A DNA stretch of 6,423 nt from Nitrospirota bacterium (GCA_004296865.1 SCVQ01000308.1:1-6423), one strand, 5' to 3'; numbered from the stretch's first letter, positions 1 through 5,871 are shown. Numbers and translations are program-made. The notes: a model not told the origin generated them from the sequence alone.

Positions 1-1956
1 GCGCTGCACTCGGCCTATCTCGACTCGATCGACGCCGTGGTCGGCTTTCTGCAAGGCCGCGACCCGACGCTGGCGCCGCGGATCTGCCAGGGTGGGTTCC
101 TCCCGCAAGGGCCCCGCTTCTCGGCCGCCGGCCCGATGGCCCCGGCACAGAGCCTGCAAACCACCGACCAGGCCAGACATTGGGCCACGCTCTATCTGGA
201 AGATTTAGCCGATTTGATCCAGGCCACCGTTGCCCCGCAGTTCGCCCTGAGCCGCTATGCCGAGCAAGTGGGAACCTCCGCCGGCTCATTTGATTCCGTC
301 GCACAGGCGCTTGCCGAGCCGCCGAGCCTGACGGATGAGCTGATGCTGGATGCGCTGTGGCGGCACGTAGAGGCGACCGATCCCGCTGTCGTTGGATTGA
401 CCGTGCCCTTTCCCGGCAACCTCTACGGCGCGTTCCGGATCGCCCAATCGCTGAAAGTACGGCGCCCGACCGTGAAGATCGTGCTGGGCGGCGGCTATGC
501 CAACACGGAACTGCGGCGTATCTCCGATCCCCGCGTCTTCGACTACCTCGACTTTGTCACGCTGGATGACGGCGAGCGATCGCTGCTCTGCCTCTTGGAA
601 TACTTGTCAGGGAAGCGAGAGGAGGCCGCGCTCTGCCGGACCTTCCTGCGTTCGAAGGGACAGGTCGTCTTCCGCAACGGGGCTGACGAGCCGGAGTTCG
701 GCATGGCGGACCTGGGCACGCCGACCTACGACGGCTTGCCGCTTCCCCGCTACCTCTCCATACTGGATACCCTGAACCCCATGCACCGGCTCTGGTCGGA
801 GGGCCACTGGAATAAGCTGACGGTGGCGCATGGCTGCTACTGGAAGCAATGTACCTTTTGCGACGTGGGACTGGACTACATCAGCCGCTACGAAGCCACG
901 CCCAGCGACATACTGACCGACCGGATCGAATCCCTGATCGCCGAAACCGGGCGGCGCGGGTTCCACTTCGTCGATGAAGCGGCCCCGCCGGCCGGTTTGA
1001 AAGGGCTGGCGCTCTGTCTCCTGGAGCGCGGCGTGACCATTAGTTGGTGGGGCAACATCCGCTTCGAGCCGGCCTTTACACCAGACCTCTGCCGTCTGCT
1101 GGCTGCCTCCGGCTGCATCGCCGTGAGCGCCGGCTTGGAGACCGCTTCGGACCGGCTGCTGGAGACCATGAAGAAAGGCATCACCCTGGCCCAAACCACG
1201 CGCGTGTCGGCGGCGTTCAGGCAAGCCGGCATACTGGTCCACGCCTATCTGATGTATGGGTTCCCCGGCGAGACGATCGACGAGACCGTCGAGAGTCTGG
1301 AGCGGGTCCGGCAATTATTTGCGCAAGGCCTGATCCAGTCGGCCTTCTGGCACAAGTTCGTCGCGACCGCCCACAGCCCGATCGGGCTGGACCCTGAAAC
1401 CCACGGGATCCGAATCACAGGTCCTTCGTTCGGCGGATTTGCAGAAAACGACCTGACCCATGAAGATCTGCGAGGCCCGGCGCCTGACTGGCTTGGCGCC
1501 GGATTGCGCAGGGCCCTGTTGAATTTCATCGAAGGGAAGGGGTTGGCCGCCGATGTACGAAGCTGGTTCGACTATCCGGTTAAAAGACCGAAGGTCCCGC
1601 GCGATTGGGTGGCACGTACCCTGGAGGAACATCCACTCGAAGATGACCCGGCAGCCGAGCGTAAGTTCATCTGGACCGGAGGCACACCGGCGATTGAGCC
1701 AACGAAGGGAACAGGCCGGCGGGTGATTCTTCCCAGCCGGACTGACGATACGGAACTGCGACTCGATCCCGTAAAGGCCGCCTGGCTGGTCGAACTGATC
1801 CGTGCGGCCACACCCATTCGCGGCAAACGAGGCCAGGGCTATCCGTCACTCAAACAAGTCCGAGCGTCCTATCCCCTGGGTGGACCGGCCTTCGACGTCC
1901 TGCTACGGTCCGCCACCTGGAAGAAAACCCGCTCGGTCGGCCTCCTGCTCGTCTAG
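1..1956 (+). CDS. B12-binding-type radical SAM protein (5' end outside window)
   Basis: The frame is open from base 1, so the GTG at 37 is probably internal and the start lies upstream; 651 residues are visible. Residues about 127-205 look like the Rossmann-like cobalamin-binding domain of B12-dependent radical SAM enzymes, with a GGGYAN turn at 163-168, but I see no DxHxxG base-off motif. The radical SAM core follows. Its cluster ligands are C279, C284 and C287 (CYWKQCTFC), a CX4CX2C spacing instead of the usual CX3CX2C. FHFVDEAAPP, GLETAS (378-383) and YGFPGET (419-425) are typical core strands and SAM-contact regions. Residues after about 455 form a C-terminal extension I cannot name. Family knowledge: such enzymes bind a 4Fe-4S cluster and SAM and often do methylations or rearrangements; the substrate here is unknown. 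The gene ends at TAG 1954-1956, just before a stem-loop. Family call is firm, reaction is not. Confidence 0.9.
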   Translation, partial: ALHSAYLDSIDAVVGFLQGRDPTLAPRICQGGFLPQGPRFSAAGPMAPAQSLQTTDQARHWATLYLEDLADLIQATVAPQFALSRYAEQVGTSAGSFDSVAQALAEPPSLTDELMLDALWRHVEATDPAVVGLTVPFPGNLYGAFRIAQSLKVRRPTVKIVLGGGYANTELRRISDPRVFDYLDFVTLDDGERSLLCLLEYLSGKREEAALCRTFLRSKGQVVFRNGADEPEFGMADLGTPTYDGLPLPRYLSILDTLNPMHRLWSEGHWNKLTVAHGCYWKQCTFCDVGLDYISRYEATPSDILTDRIESLIAETGRRGFHFVDEAAPPAGLKGLALCLLERGVTISWWGNIRFEPAFTPDLCRLLAASGCIAVSAGLETASDRLLETMKKGITLAQTTRVSAAFRQAGILVHAYLMYGFPGETIDETVESLERVRQLFAQGLIQSAFWHKFVATAHSPIGLDPETHGIRITGPSFGGFAENDLTHEDLRGPAPDWLGAGLRRALLNFIEGKGLAADVRSWFDYPVKRPKVPRDWVARTLEEHPLEDDPAAERKFIWTGGTPAIEPTKGTGRRVILPSRTDDTELRLDPVKAAWLVELIRAATPIRGKRGQGYPSLKQVRASYPLGGPAFDVLLRSATWKKTRSVGLLLV

Positions 1957-1973
1957 CTGGCTTTCAAAAATCA

Positions 1974-1998
1974 GAAAGGCCGCACAAGGCGGCCTTTC
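1974..1998. terminator. Intrinsic terminator, probably bidirectional
   Basis: GAAAGGCCGC and GCGGCCTTTC form a perfect 10-bp stem around the loop ACAAG. It lies 18 bases after the radical SAM stop codon and about 75 bases beyond the stop of the converging peroxiredoxin gene. On the minus strand the stem is followed by CTGATTTTTG, a short T-run. On the plus strand the T-residues at the stem end continue only into ATGATTCT. It probably serves both genes, with a better U-tract on the minus side. Confidence 0.8.
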
Positions 1999-2038
1999 AT
2001 GATTCTGGATTCTCTGTCGTCAGGCTGTTAATTCTTTT

Positions 2039-2067
2039 CGCTTCACCCCTGACGTTTCACGCTTCAC
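2039..2067. repeat. Short intergenic repeat cluster, CGYTTCAC x3
   Basis: Three copies of an 8-mer lie between the terminator and the peroxiredoxin stop: CGCTTCAC at 2039-2046, CGTTTCAC at 2053-2060 and CGCTTCAC at 2060-2067, the last two sharing one base. It resembles small dispersed intergenic repeats seen in some genomes. Whether it is dispersed here cannot be told from one window. Confidence 0.45.
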
Positions 2068-2072
2068 GCCGA

Positions 2073-2708
2073 TTACTTGTTCGGCTGAGGCGTGATGCGC
2101 AGGTAGGGCTTCACCGTCTTGAAGCCCTTGGGGAAGAGGGTCTTGGCGTCGGCATCGGAGACGGCCGGGGTGATGATGCAGTCATCGCCGTCTTTCCAAT
2201 TGGCCGGGGTCGCGACCTTGAACTTGGAGGTGAGCTGCAGCGAGTCCACCGTACGCAACAATTCGTCGAAATTCCTCCCACAGGAGGCTGGATAGGTCAG
2301 CATGAGCTTGACCTTCTTGTCCGGCCCGATGATGAAGACGGACCGCACGGTCATGTTATCCAGCGCGTTCGGGTGGATCATGTCGTAGAGCTGCGCCACC
2401 TTTTTCTCCGGGTCGGCGATGATGGGATAGTTGACGGTGGTTTTCTGCGTCTCGTTGATGTCGTTGATCCAGCCCTTATGGTCGTTCAAGGGGTCCACGC
2501 TGATCGCGAGCACCTTCACGTTGCGCTTCTTGAACTCGGGCATGATCTTGGCGACGGTGCCCAGCTCGGTGGTGCAGACCGGCGTGTAGTCCTTGGGGTG
2601 CGAGAAGAGGATGCCCCAGCCGTCGCCCAGCCATTGGTGAAAATTGATGGTCCCCTCGGTCGTCTCCGCCGTAAAATTCGGCGCTTCATCTCCCAATCGT
2701 AGTGCCAT
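2073..2708 (-). CDS. 1-Cys peroxiredoxin, Prx6 subfamily
   Basis: The 211-residue product reduces hydrogen peroxide and organic or lipid hydroperoxides, and is likely cytosolic because no signal peptide is visible. The active-site segment SHPKDYTPVCTTE places the peroxidatic cysteine at C45, with T42 and the conserved R122 completing the pocket. The Prx6-type C-terminal domain ends in KPYLRITPQP. Length and the whole sequence follow the Prx6 pattern. Two further cysteines, C143 (in YPASCGRNFDE, usually Thr) and C177, are unusual and might act in resolution. In human Prx6 a GDSWG motif supports phospholipase A2 activity; here it is GDGWG (28-32), so that Ser is absent. The start is ATG 2706-2708, because AAAGGAG lies 8 bases upstream and homology begins at MALRLG; an earlier in-frame ATG at 2768 would add 20 unrelated residues. 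Transcription appears monocistronic. The reductant partner is not in the window. Confidence 0.95.
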   Translation of the reverse strand: MALRLGDEAPNFTAETTEGTINFHQWLGDGWGILFSHPKDYTPVCTTELGTVAKIMPEFKKRNVKVLAISVDPLNDHKGWINDINETQKTTVNYPIIADPEKKVAQLYDMIHPNALDNMTVRSVFIIGPDKKVKLMLTYPASCGRNFDELLRTVDSLQLTSKFKVATPANWKDGDDCIITPAVSDADAKTLFPKGFKTVKPYLRITPQPNK

Positions 2709-2716
2709 GATGTGCT

Positions 2717-2723
2717 CTCCTTT
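2717..2723 (-). promoter_or_regulatory. Shine-Dalgarno of the peroxiredoxin gene
   Basis: On the minus strand this reads AAAGGAG, 8 bases before ATG 2706-2708. It decides the start in favour of the 211-residue protein over the longer frame opening at 2768. Confidence 0.8.
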
Positions 2724-2742
2724 CAACGATGAATGTGGATCA

Positions 2743-2756
2743 CCGGTAATTGCCGG
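2743..2756. promoter_or_regulatory. Palindrome in the peroxiredoxin 5' region
   Basis: CCGGTAATTGCCGG is a 14-bp inverted repeat with perfect CCGG ends and AATT centre and one mismatched pair (T/G). It lies 35-48 bases upstream of the start codon, so it may be in the leader or overlap the promoter. It could be an operator or a small hairpin; no known regulator site is recognised. Confidence 0.3.
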
Positions 2757-2763
2757 ATGGTAT

Positions 2764-2795
2764 GACACAACTAGGGTAACGTTATCCTTGGTGTC
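2764..2795. promoter_or_regulatory. Interrupted palindrome, possible operator upstream of peroxiredoxin
   Basis: The centre TAACGTTA (2777-2784) is a perfect 8-bp palindrome, flanked by AGG/CCT half-sites one base out and by GACAC (2764-2768) and GTGTC (2791-2795) at the ends. Nested symmetry over 32 bases, 56-87 bases upstream of the peroxiredoxin ATG, suggests a dimeric regulator site. It does not match the PerR box. I could not place a convincing -35/-10 pair around it. Confidence 0.35.
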
Positions 2796-2861
2796 TGCGC
2801 AAGGGGCGATCTCGGCTGGTCTGTGTTGCGAGAGAAGTCAGCGACTTGGAAAGGTTCGGCA

Positions 2862-2875
2862 CGGGCTTGCGCCCG
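2862..2875 (-). terminator. GNRA-capped hairpin downstream of the split Lon-like genes
   Basis: On the minus strand CGGGC-GCAA-GCCCG forms a 5-bp GC stem with a GNRA-type tetraloop, 38-51 bases after the stop of the downstream Lon-like ORF. No U-tract follows, so if it acts at transcript ends it would be a 3' stabiliser or a factor-dependent site. Between 2796 and 2912 I see nothing else convincing. Confidence 0.25.
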
Positions 2876-2912
2876 GGGATCAAGGCCTTGTCCGCCCAGA
2901 AAAACGGCGCGG

Positions 2913-3134
2913 CTAGGGACGAAGGGGACGGTCGGTCAGAGCTTCATAGGCTTGGGAAATCGAGCCCACCGGCGACACCTGCACGAGGAACGGGGTCGCC
3001 CAATCGGCGTCCGCCGTGTCGACCTCGTCCGGCACGAGGACTCGATGCATGCGCGCCTCATTCGCCGCCTCCACCTTGAGCGGCACGGCCCCCACGGGCA
3101 TGATACGGCCCTCCGAACCGACCGCGCCGGTCAT
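2913..3134 (-). CDS. C-terminal half of a Lon-type S16 protease domain (catalytic Lys)
   Basis: The 73-residue product matches the last part of the Lon proteolytic domain. MTGAVGSEGRIMPVG corresponds to Lon's MTGEITLRG-x-VLPIGG, and K20 of VGAVPLK lies where Lon has the catalytic lysine of GGLKEK. AANEARMHRVLVPDE follows, as in Lon's AAHRAGI...VIPEEN, and a closing SISQAYEAL helix resembles the VDEVL..AL end of S16 domains. Alone it is not a full domain: the catalytic Ser is in the upstream ORF. Its ATG overlaps that ORF's stop as ATGA, and I see no strong Shine-Dalgarno at the right distance (GGGGAG is nearly 30 bases away). Translation would therefore depend on reinitiation after the upstream stop. 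It is either a second subunit that completes the active site, or the tail of one gene broken by a frameshift. Confidence 0.7.
   Translation of the reverse strand: MTGAVGSEGRIMPVGAVPLKVEAANEARMHRVLVPDEVDTADADWATPFLVQVSPVGSISQAYEALTDRPLRP
3131..3134 (-). other. ATGA stop-start overlap inside an S16 protease domain
   Basis: On the minus strand GTC-ACA-TGA ends the upstream frame while ATG-ACC-GGC opens the downstream one, sharing four bases. The junction falls between Lon's SD-V-A and MTG segments, within the active-site domain. There is no slippery X-XXY-YYZ heptamer, so programmed -1 frameshifting is not supported by sequence; coupling by reinitiation or a simple indel fit better. Confidence 0.75.
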
Positions 3135-3844
3135 GTGACCCGATCGGACGGGACCGTCTCCCCTTTGGCCAGGGCGACAACGACAAGCGCGACCATGGCG
3201 GAGAGACTTTCACCGTAGACGGTCAGGCCGGCATAGGGCACGGAAAGCACGACCGTCCACGAATCGGTGGAGAGCCCAGCGGCTTTTGCCGTGCGGTGGA
3301 TGGCTTGCTCGACGGCGGTTTGCGCCATCCGTGAGAAACGGCCCGGCGTCGTCCTGAACTGGACCATCAGGCCGCCACGGTCGTGGCGTTCTTCAAAAGA
3401 GACGATCAGGTTGGCCACGATCCCGGTCGGGGCCTGCGCCATCGTCACAGCGAGAATCGGGATGACCTGCTCTCTGAGCCTACCCAACGCCCCCGCCTCC
3501 GCCTCCTGCGGCATCAAGCTCCACAGCAATGCCAACCCGACGAGGGCGGCAAGCCCCTGGCTGAGCAGGCGTTTCACCCGCTCCACAGCCGCAGACACCT
3601 CTTCCGCCATTTCCTCTCTGAGGAGGAGGGTGCTCACATAGTCCGCCTCGTCCACATCCTGATCTGCCTGGGCCGCGCGGCGCTCCTCACTCCGTTTATG
3701 GATCGCTGCCAGCATACCGTCGTAGACCAGATGGGCCGCGTCAGACCAATCGCCATTGAATGGCTGTCCCTGAAAAGCCGCCTCGGCAGCTTTGGCTTCA
3801 TCATGGCTTAGGCGCCGACGAGTGTTTTTCAATGCGTGACTCAT
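3131..3844 (-). CDS. Membrane-anchored Lon-like (S16) protease, N-terminal part with catalytic Ser
   Basis: The 237-residue product has a charged helical N-terminal region (1-95), one probable membrane helix (about 97-111, GLAALVGLALLWSLM) and then the first two thirds of a Lon-type proteolytic domain (about 138-237). IVANLIVSFEERHDRGGLMV resembles the first S16 strands, and FSRMAQTAVEQAIHRTA fits Lon's VMKESAQAAL helix. VPYAGLTVYGES aligns without gaps to VPEGATPKDGPS, making S213 the catalytic serine. SD (233-234) is conserved before the frame ends at TGA 3131-3133. No AAA+ module is present, so this is not a full Lon; compare other membrane-bound S16 proteins such as YlbL, though no PDZ domain is seen here. 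The start at 3844 has AGAGGTGG just upstream. The catalytic Lys is encoded by the overlapping downstream ORF. The fold call is mine from motif alignment; substrate unknown. Confidence 0.75.
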   Translation of the reverse strand: MSHALKNTRRRLSHDEAKAAEAAFQGQPFNGDWSDAAHLVYDGMLAAIHKRSEERRAAQADQDVDEADYVSTLLLREEMAEEVSAAVERVKRLLSQGLAALVGLALLWSLMPQEAEAGALGRLREQVIPILAVTMAQAPTGIVANLIVSFEERHDRGGLMVQFRTTPGRFSRMAQTAVEQAIHRTAKAAGLSTDSWTVVLSVPYAGLTVYGESLSAMVALVVVALAKGETVPSDRVT

Positions 3845-3847
3845 TCA

Positions 3848-3855
3848 CCACCTCT
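3848..3855 (-). promoter_or_regulatory. Shine-Dalgarno of the Lon-like Ser ORF
   Basis: On the minus strand AGAGGTGG precedes ATG 3842-3844, with GAGG 6 bases from the start. This supports the 237-residue reading. No clear -35/-10 pair was found between here and 3940. Confidence 0.6.
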
Positions 3856-3939
3856 TCTGTGACGAATTCCCCCTCTGGCCCTCACTCGCTACTACCCATA
3901 TCGGTCGGGAGGCGCACCTGGCTTGAGCGGCTTCTGAGC

Positions 3940-3973
3940 AAAAAAAATCCCACAATCACGATGGGTTAGGATT
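3940..3973 (-). terminator. Hairpin with T8 tract on the minus strand
   Basis: Read on the minus strand, CCCA (3965-3962) and TGGG (3952-3949) can pair over a 9-base loop, with AATCC/GGATT as an alternative outer stem, followed by AT and then T8 (3947-3940). The stem is weak but the T-tract is clean. No minus-strand gene ends nearby: the next one upstream on that strand stops at 5065. It may stop antisense transcription from the CDF gene or act as a leader attenuator for the Lon-like gene about 100 bases on. Confidence 0.3.
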
Positions 3974-4041
3974 GCGCGCGAATCGGCCATTCAGAATTGG
4001 ATGAGAACCGCAAACAATCGATGGAAGAGGGAGGAAGAGAG

Positions 4042-4070
4042 TTGACTCCGGCTGGTCGAGGCGTTAGCGT
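4042..4070 (+). promoter_or_regulatory. Weak sigma70-like promoter candidate for the CDF gene
   Basis: TTGACT (4042-4047), a 17-base spacer and TAGCGT (4065-4070) lie about 30 bases before ATG 4101. The -35 element is good and the -10 is poor, so the call is tentative. Confidence 0.3.
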
Positions 4071-4100
4071 GTCGGCTCAGAATCAGAGTCGAAAGGCACG

Positions 4101-5009
4101 ATGCCCACTCCGCAAGCCAGCACCCTCCGCAAGTACAAGACCATTGAGCGGTCCATTCGGTTCAATTTCTTGACCGGAGCCCTCTCGTTCTCGCTGAAGA
4201 TCTTCGCGACTTCAATCGCCAACTCCGTGACCCTGTTCTCGGACCTCCTGAGAAGCGGCGGGGACACGTTCGCCGCCTTTCTGGCCTGGCTGACGATGCG
4301 CCGAATCGCCACGGGGAAAGCGCTCGCTTACGATTACGGCTACGGCAAGCTGGAGAATCTCTCCAGCCTGCTGGTGGCGGGAACGATGCTCGTCTCCCTG
4401 GCCATCGCGCTCTATGGCGCCGTGGTCAGGTTCCGGCAGCCAGTGACGATCCAACATATCGGCTTGGGCTTCTTCGTCGCCCTCTACTCGACAGGAGTCA
4501 ACGCCTGGTCATGGCGGCGCACCTTGCTTCTGGCGCAACAAGAAAGCTCGACCATTTTGGAGTCGCAATGGCATTTGTTCCGCACCAAAACCATGGCGAA
4601 TCTCTGCGTCGTCGTGTCGCTAGGGCTGAGCCTCGCGCTCCAGCAGTACCGTTGGGCGCAGTACATCGATCCGGTCTTCTCCGTCGTCCTGTCCGGCTTC
4701 CTCGCCTATTCCATCTACAGCATCGTGTCGATGAACGTATCCGACCTGCTGGATCGTGCCCTGGACGAGTCCCTGCAATTGGTCATCCTCCGTGAATTGG
4801 CCGCCTACTTCGACGACTACGTAGCCTTTCACGGCATGCGCTCCCGGCGGTCCGGGAAAATCGTCTACATTGATTTGTTCCTGGAATTCGACGGGACGAA
4901 AACCATGGCGGCAGTGCAAAAAACCATCGATGCAATGCGGACCGGCCTGGAGCAGAAAATCCCCGGCAGCCACGTCGCCATCGCCCCCGCGACAGCCCGC
5001 GTGGTGTAA
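4101..5009 (+). CDS. CDF-family (cation efflux) protein lacking canonical metal ligands
   Basis: The 302-residue product has the length and layout of cation diffusion facilitators: about six membrane helices (roughly 22-42, 47-68, 88-110, 118-135, 165-181, 189-210) and a cytoplasmic ferredoxin-like domain (about 220-302) with FHGMRSRRSGKIVYIDL. Family members exchange Zn2+, Fe2+ or Mn2+ for protons across the inner membrane. Aligned without gaps to E. coli FieF (from memory), site A residues D45, D49, H153 and D157 become R51, D55, L159 and K164, with H158 one place off. Site B H71 and H75 become Y77 and Y81 (DYGYGKLEN in place of the HSFGHGK-type motif). In the C-terminal domain only H244 of the FieF histidines remains. 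It may carry another substrate, or have a regulatory or structural role. ATG 4101 follows GAAAGG at a short 4-base spacing. It is transcribed away from the Lon-like gene. Confidence 0.8.
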   Translation: MPTPQASTLRKYKTIERSIRFNFLTGALSFSLKIFATSIANSVTLFSDLLRSGGDTFAAFLAWLTMRRIATGKALAYDYGYGKLENLSSLLVAGTMLVSLAIALYGAVVRFRQPVTIQHIGLGFFVALYSTGVNAWSWRRTLLLAQQESSTILESQWHLFRTKTMANLCVVVSLGLSLALQQYRWAQYIDPVFSVVLSGFLAYSIYSIVSMNVSDLLDRALDESLQLVILRELAAYFDDYVAFHGMRSRRSGKIVYIDLFLEFDGTKTMAAVQKTIDAMRTGLEQKIPGSHVAIAPATARVV

Positions 5010-5044
5010 TCAGCCGGAAGCCACGAGGTCCTCGCAAGCCTCAT

Positions 5045-5060
5045 AGGCCGGCCAGGGCCT
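5045..5060. terminator. Possible weak stem-loop between convergent genes
   Basis: AGGCC (5045-5049) and GGCCT (5056-5060) can form a 5-bp stem with a 6-base loop, between the CDF stop (5009) and the stop of the converging HELAE gene (5067-5065). There is no T-tract on either side, so terminator function is doubtful. Confidence 0.2.
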
Positions 5061-5064
5061 TCTC

Positions 5065-5811
5065 CTAGCGATGAGCCAGGGACGGTTTGGCGGGCGGACG
5101 TCCGCGATAGGTGCTCCGGTGACCTCGACGATCCTCTTGCTTGAACCGCTTGGCCTTGGCTTTTGAGCCGTAGACCTGGCTCCAGTTTCCGTTTTTGAAG
5201 ACGATCTGGTATCCCCCGGACAAAAGTTGAAACGGTCGCTTCACCTTCCCAAGATGGTCGAACTTGACCGAGCCGGGTTTGCGAAACACCTCGAAGTAGG
5301 CGGGATAGACGAAGTTGCTCATGGGAATGCCGTCGATCGTGAATTCTCCCTCCTCGACCGGATCGGCCGTCTCGTAGGCATAGACCAGTTTGCTGTTGGG
5401 TCCGGTCGTCATCAGGTTGATCGCCGGATCGACCAGCATCTCGGCCAGTTCGTGCGAGGCCGAGACGCTCACCTTATCGCCATTGTTCAAGGTTGTTTTC
5501 ACAAAGACCTTGGAGAGCGGCAACCCCTCCGGGGTGAGGTCGTGATAGGCGAGCGCGCCCTGCACATCCGCATTGTCCAGAAACACCATCGCCCAGGCCC
5601 CCTTAAGGAACCCGTTCGTCTTGACCAGCTTCGCCGGGGTGCCCCAGACCGGAGCGAAATGCCGGTCGATGAAATCCTGCAGGGCTGCCAGCAGCTTGTC
5701 AAAATTCACCCCGAGAGGGACCGTCGCCTTGTTGAAGCAGGCGATCGTCGGCACCTGTCCCTGATCGAATGCCGCACGCACCGTTCCCGTCCGTTTCTCG
5801 ATCGATCTCAT
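5065..5811 (-). CDS. Conserved hypothetical protein with SHELAExxxDP motif, possible metalloprotease-like fold
   Basis: I cannot name this 248-residue protein. Its most striking element is SASHELAEMLVDP: H120, E121, E124 and D128 form a HExxE helix resembling a zinc-protease helix, but with Glu where HExxH has its second His. Further acidic residues follow in YETADPVEE (E147, D150), which might complete a metal site. GIPMSNFVYPAYF (161-173) and a PFQLLSGGY segment (193-201) look like conserved core strands. From memory, hypothetical proteins with SHEL-x-E-xxx-DP followed by E-x-x-DP-x-E occur widely; no activity is known to me. The tail from about 217 is rich in Lys and Arg and may be disordered. 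No signal peptide is evident, so a cytoplasmic site is likely. The start is fixed by AAAGGAGG 5 bases before ATG 5809-5811. It follows the membrane-protein gene by 60 bases on the same strand, probably as one operon. Confidence 0.75.
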   Translation of the reverse strand: MRSIEKRTGTVRAAFDQGQVPTIACFNKATVPLGVNFDKLLAALQDFIDRHFAPVWGTPAKLVKTNGFLKGAWAMVFLDNADVQGALAYHDLTPEGLPLSKVFVKTTLNNGDKVSVSASHELAEMLVDPAINLMTTGPNSKLVYAYETADPVEEGEFTIDGIPMSNFVYPAYFEVFRKPGSVKFDHLGKVKRPFQLLSGGYQIVFKNGNWSQVYGSKAKAKRFKQEDRRGHRSTYRGRPPAKPSLAHR

Positions 5812-5816
5812 GGCAT

Positions 5817-5824
5817 CCTCCTTT
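5817..5824 (-). promoter_or_regulatory. Strong Shine-Dalgarno of the HELAE gene
   Basis: On the minus strand AAAGGAGG, a near-perfect match to the anti-Shine-Dalgarno, stands 5 bases before ATG 5809-5811. It decides the start and implies efficient translation as the second gene of an operon. Confidence 0.8.
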
Positions 5825-5871
5825 CTGGCACAGCGGGCCGGATTTCCTTGATTGTCTGACCATCGTCTTCG

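Noticed and set aside
607..1314. 235-residue minus-strand frame inside the radical SAM gene
   Set aside because: It is antisense to the clearly coding radical SAM core, and long antisense frames are common in GC-rich DNA; no recognisable domain.
2708..2768. Longer peroxiredoxin start at 2768
   Set aside because: The extra 20 residues do not resemble the family, and the strong AAAGGAG site points to ATG 2706-2708.
3131..3134. Programmed -1 ribosomal frameshift between the Lon-like ORFs
   Set aside because: No slippery heptamer precedes the stop and I see no obvious downstream pseudoknot; reinitiation at ATGA or an indel explains the overlap more simply.
2823..3218. 131-residue plus-strand frame across 2823-3218
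   Set aside because: Low-complexity Arg-rich product, antisense to the Lon-like Lys ORF, with no ribosome site.
5227..5859. 210-residue plus-strand frame antisense to the HELAE gene
   Set aside because: It mirrors the HELAE gene, which has a strong ribosome site and conserved motifs; the antisense product shows none.
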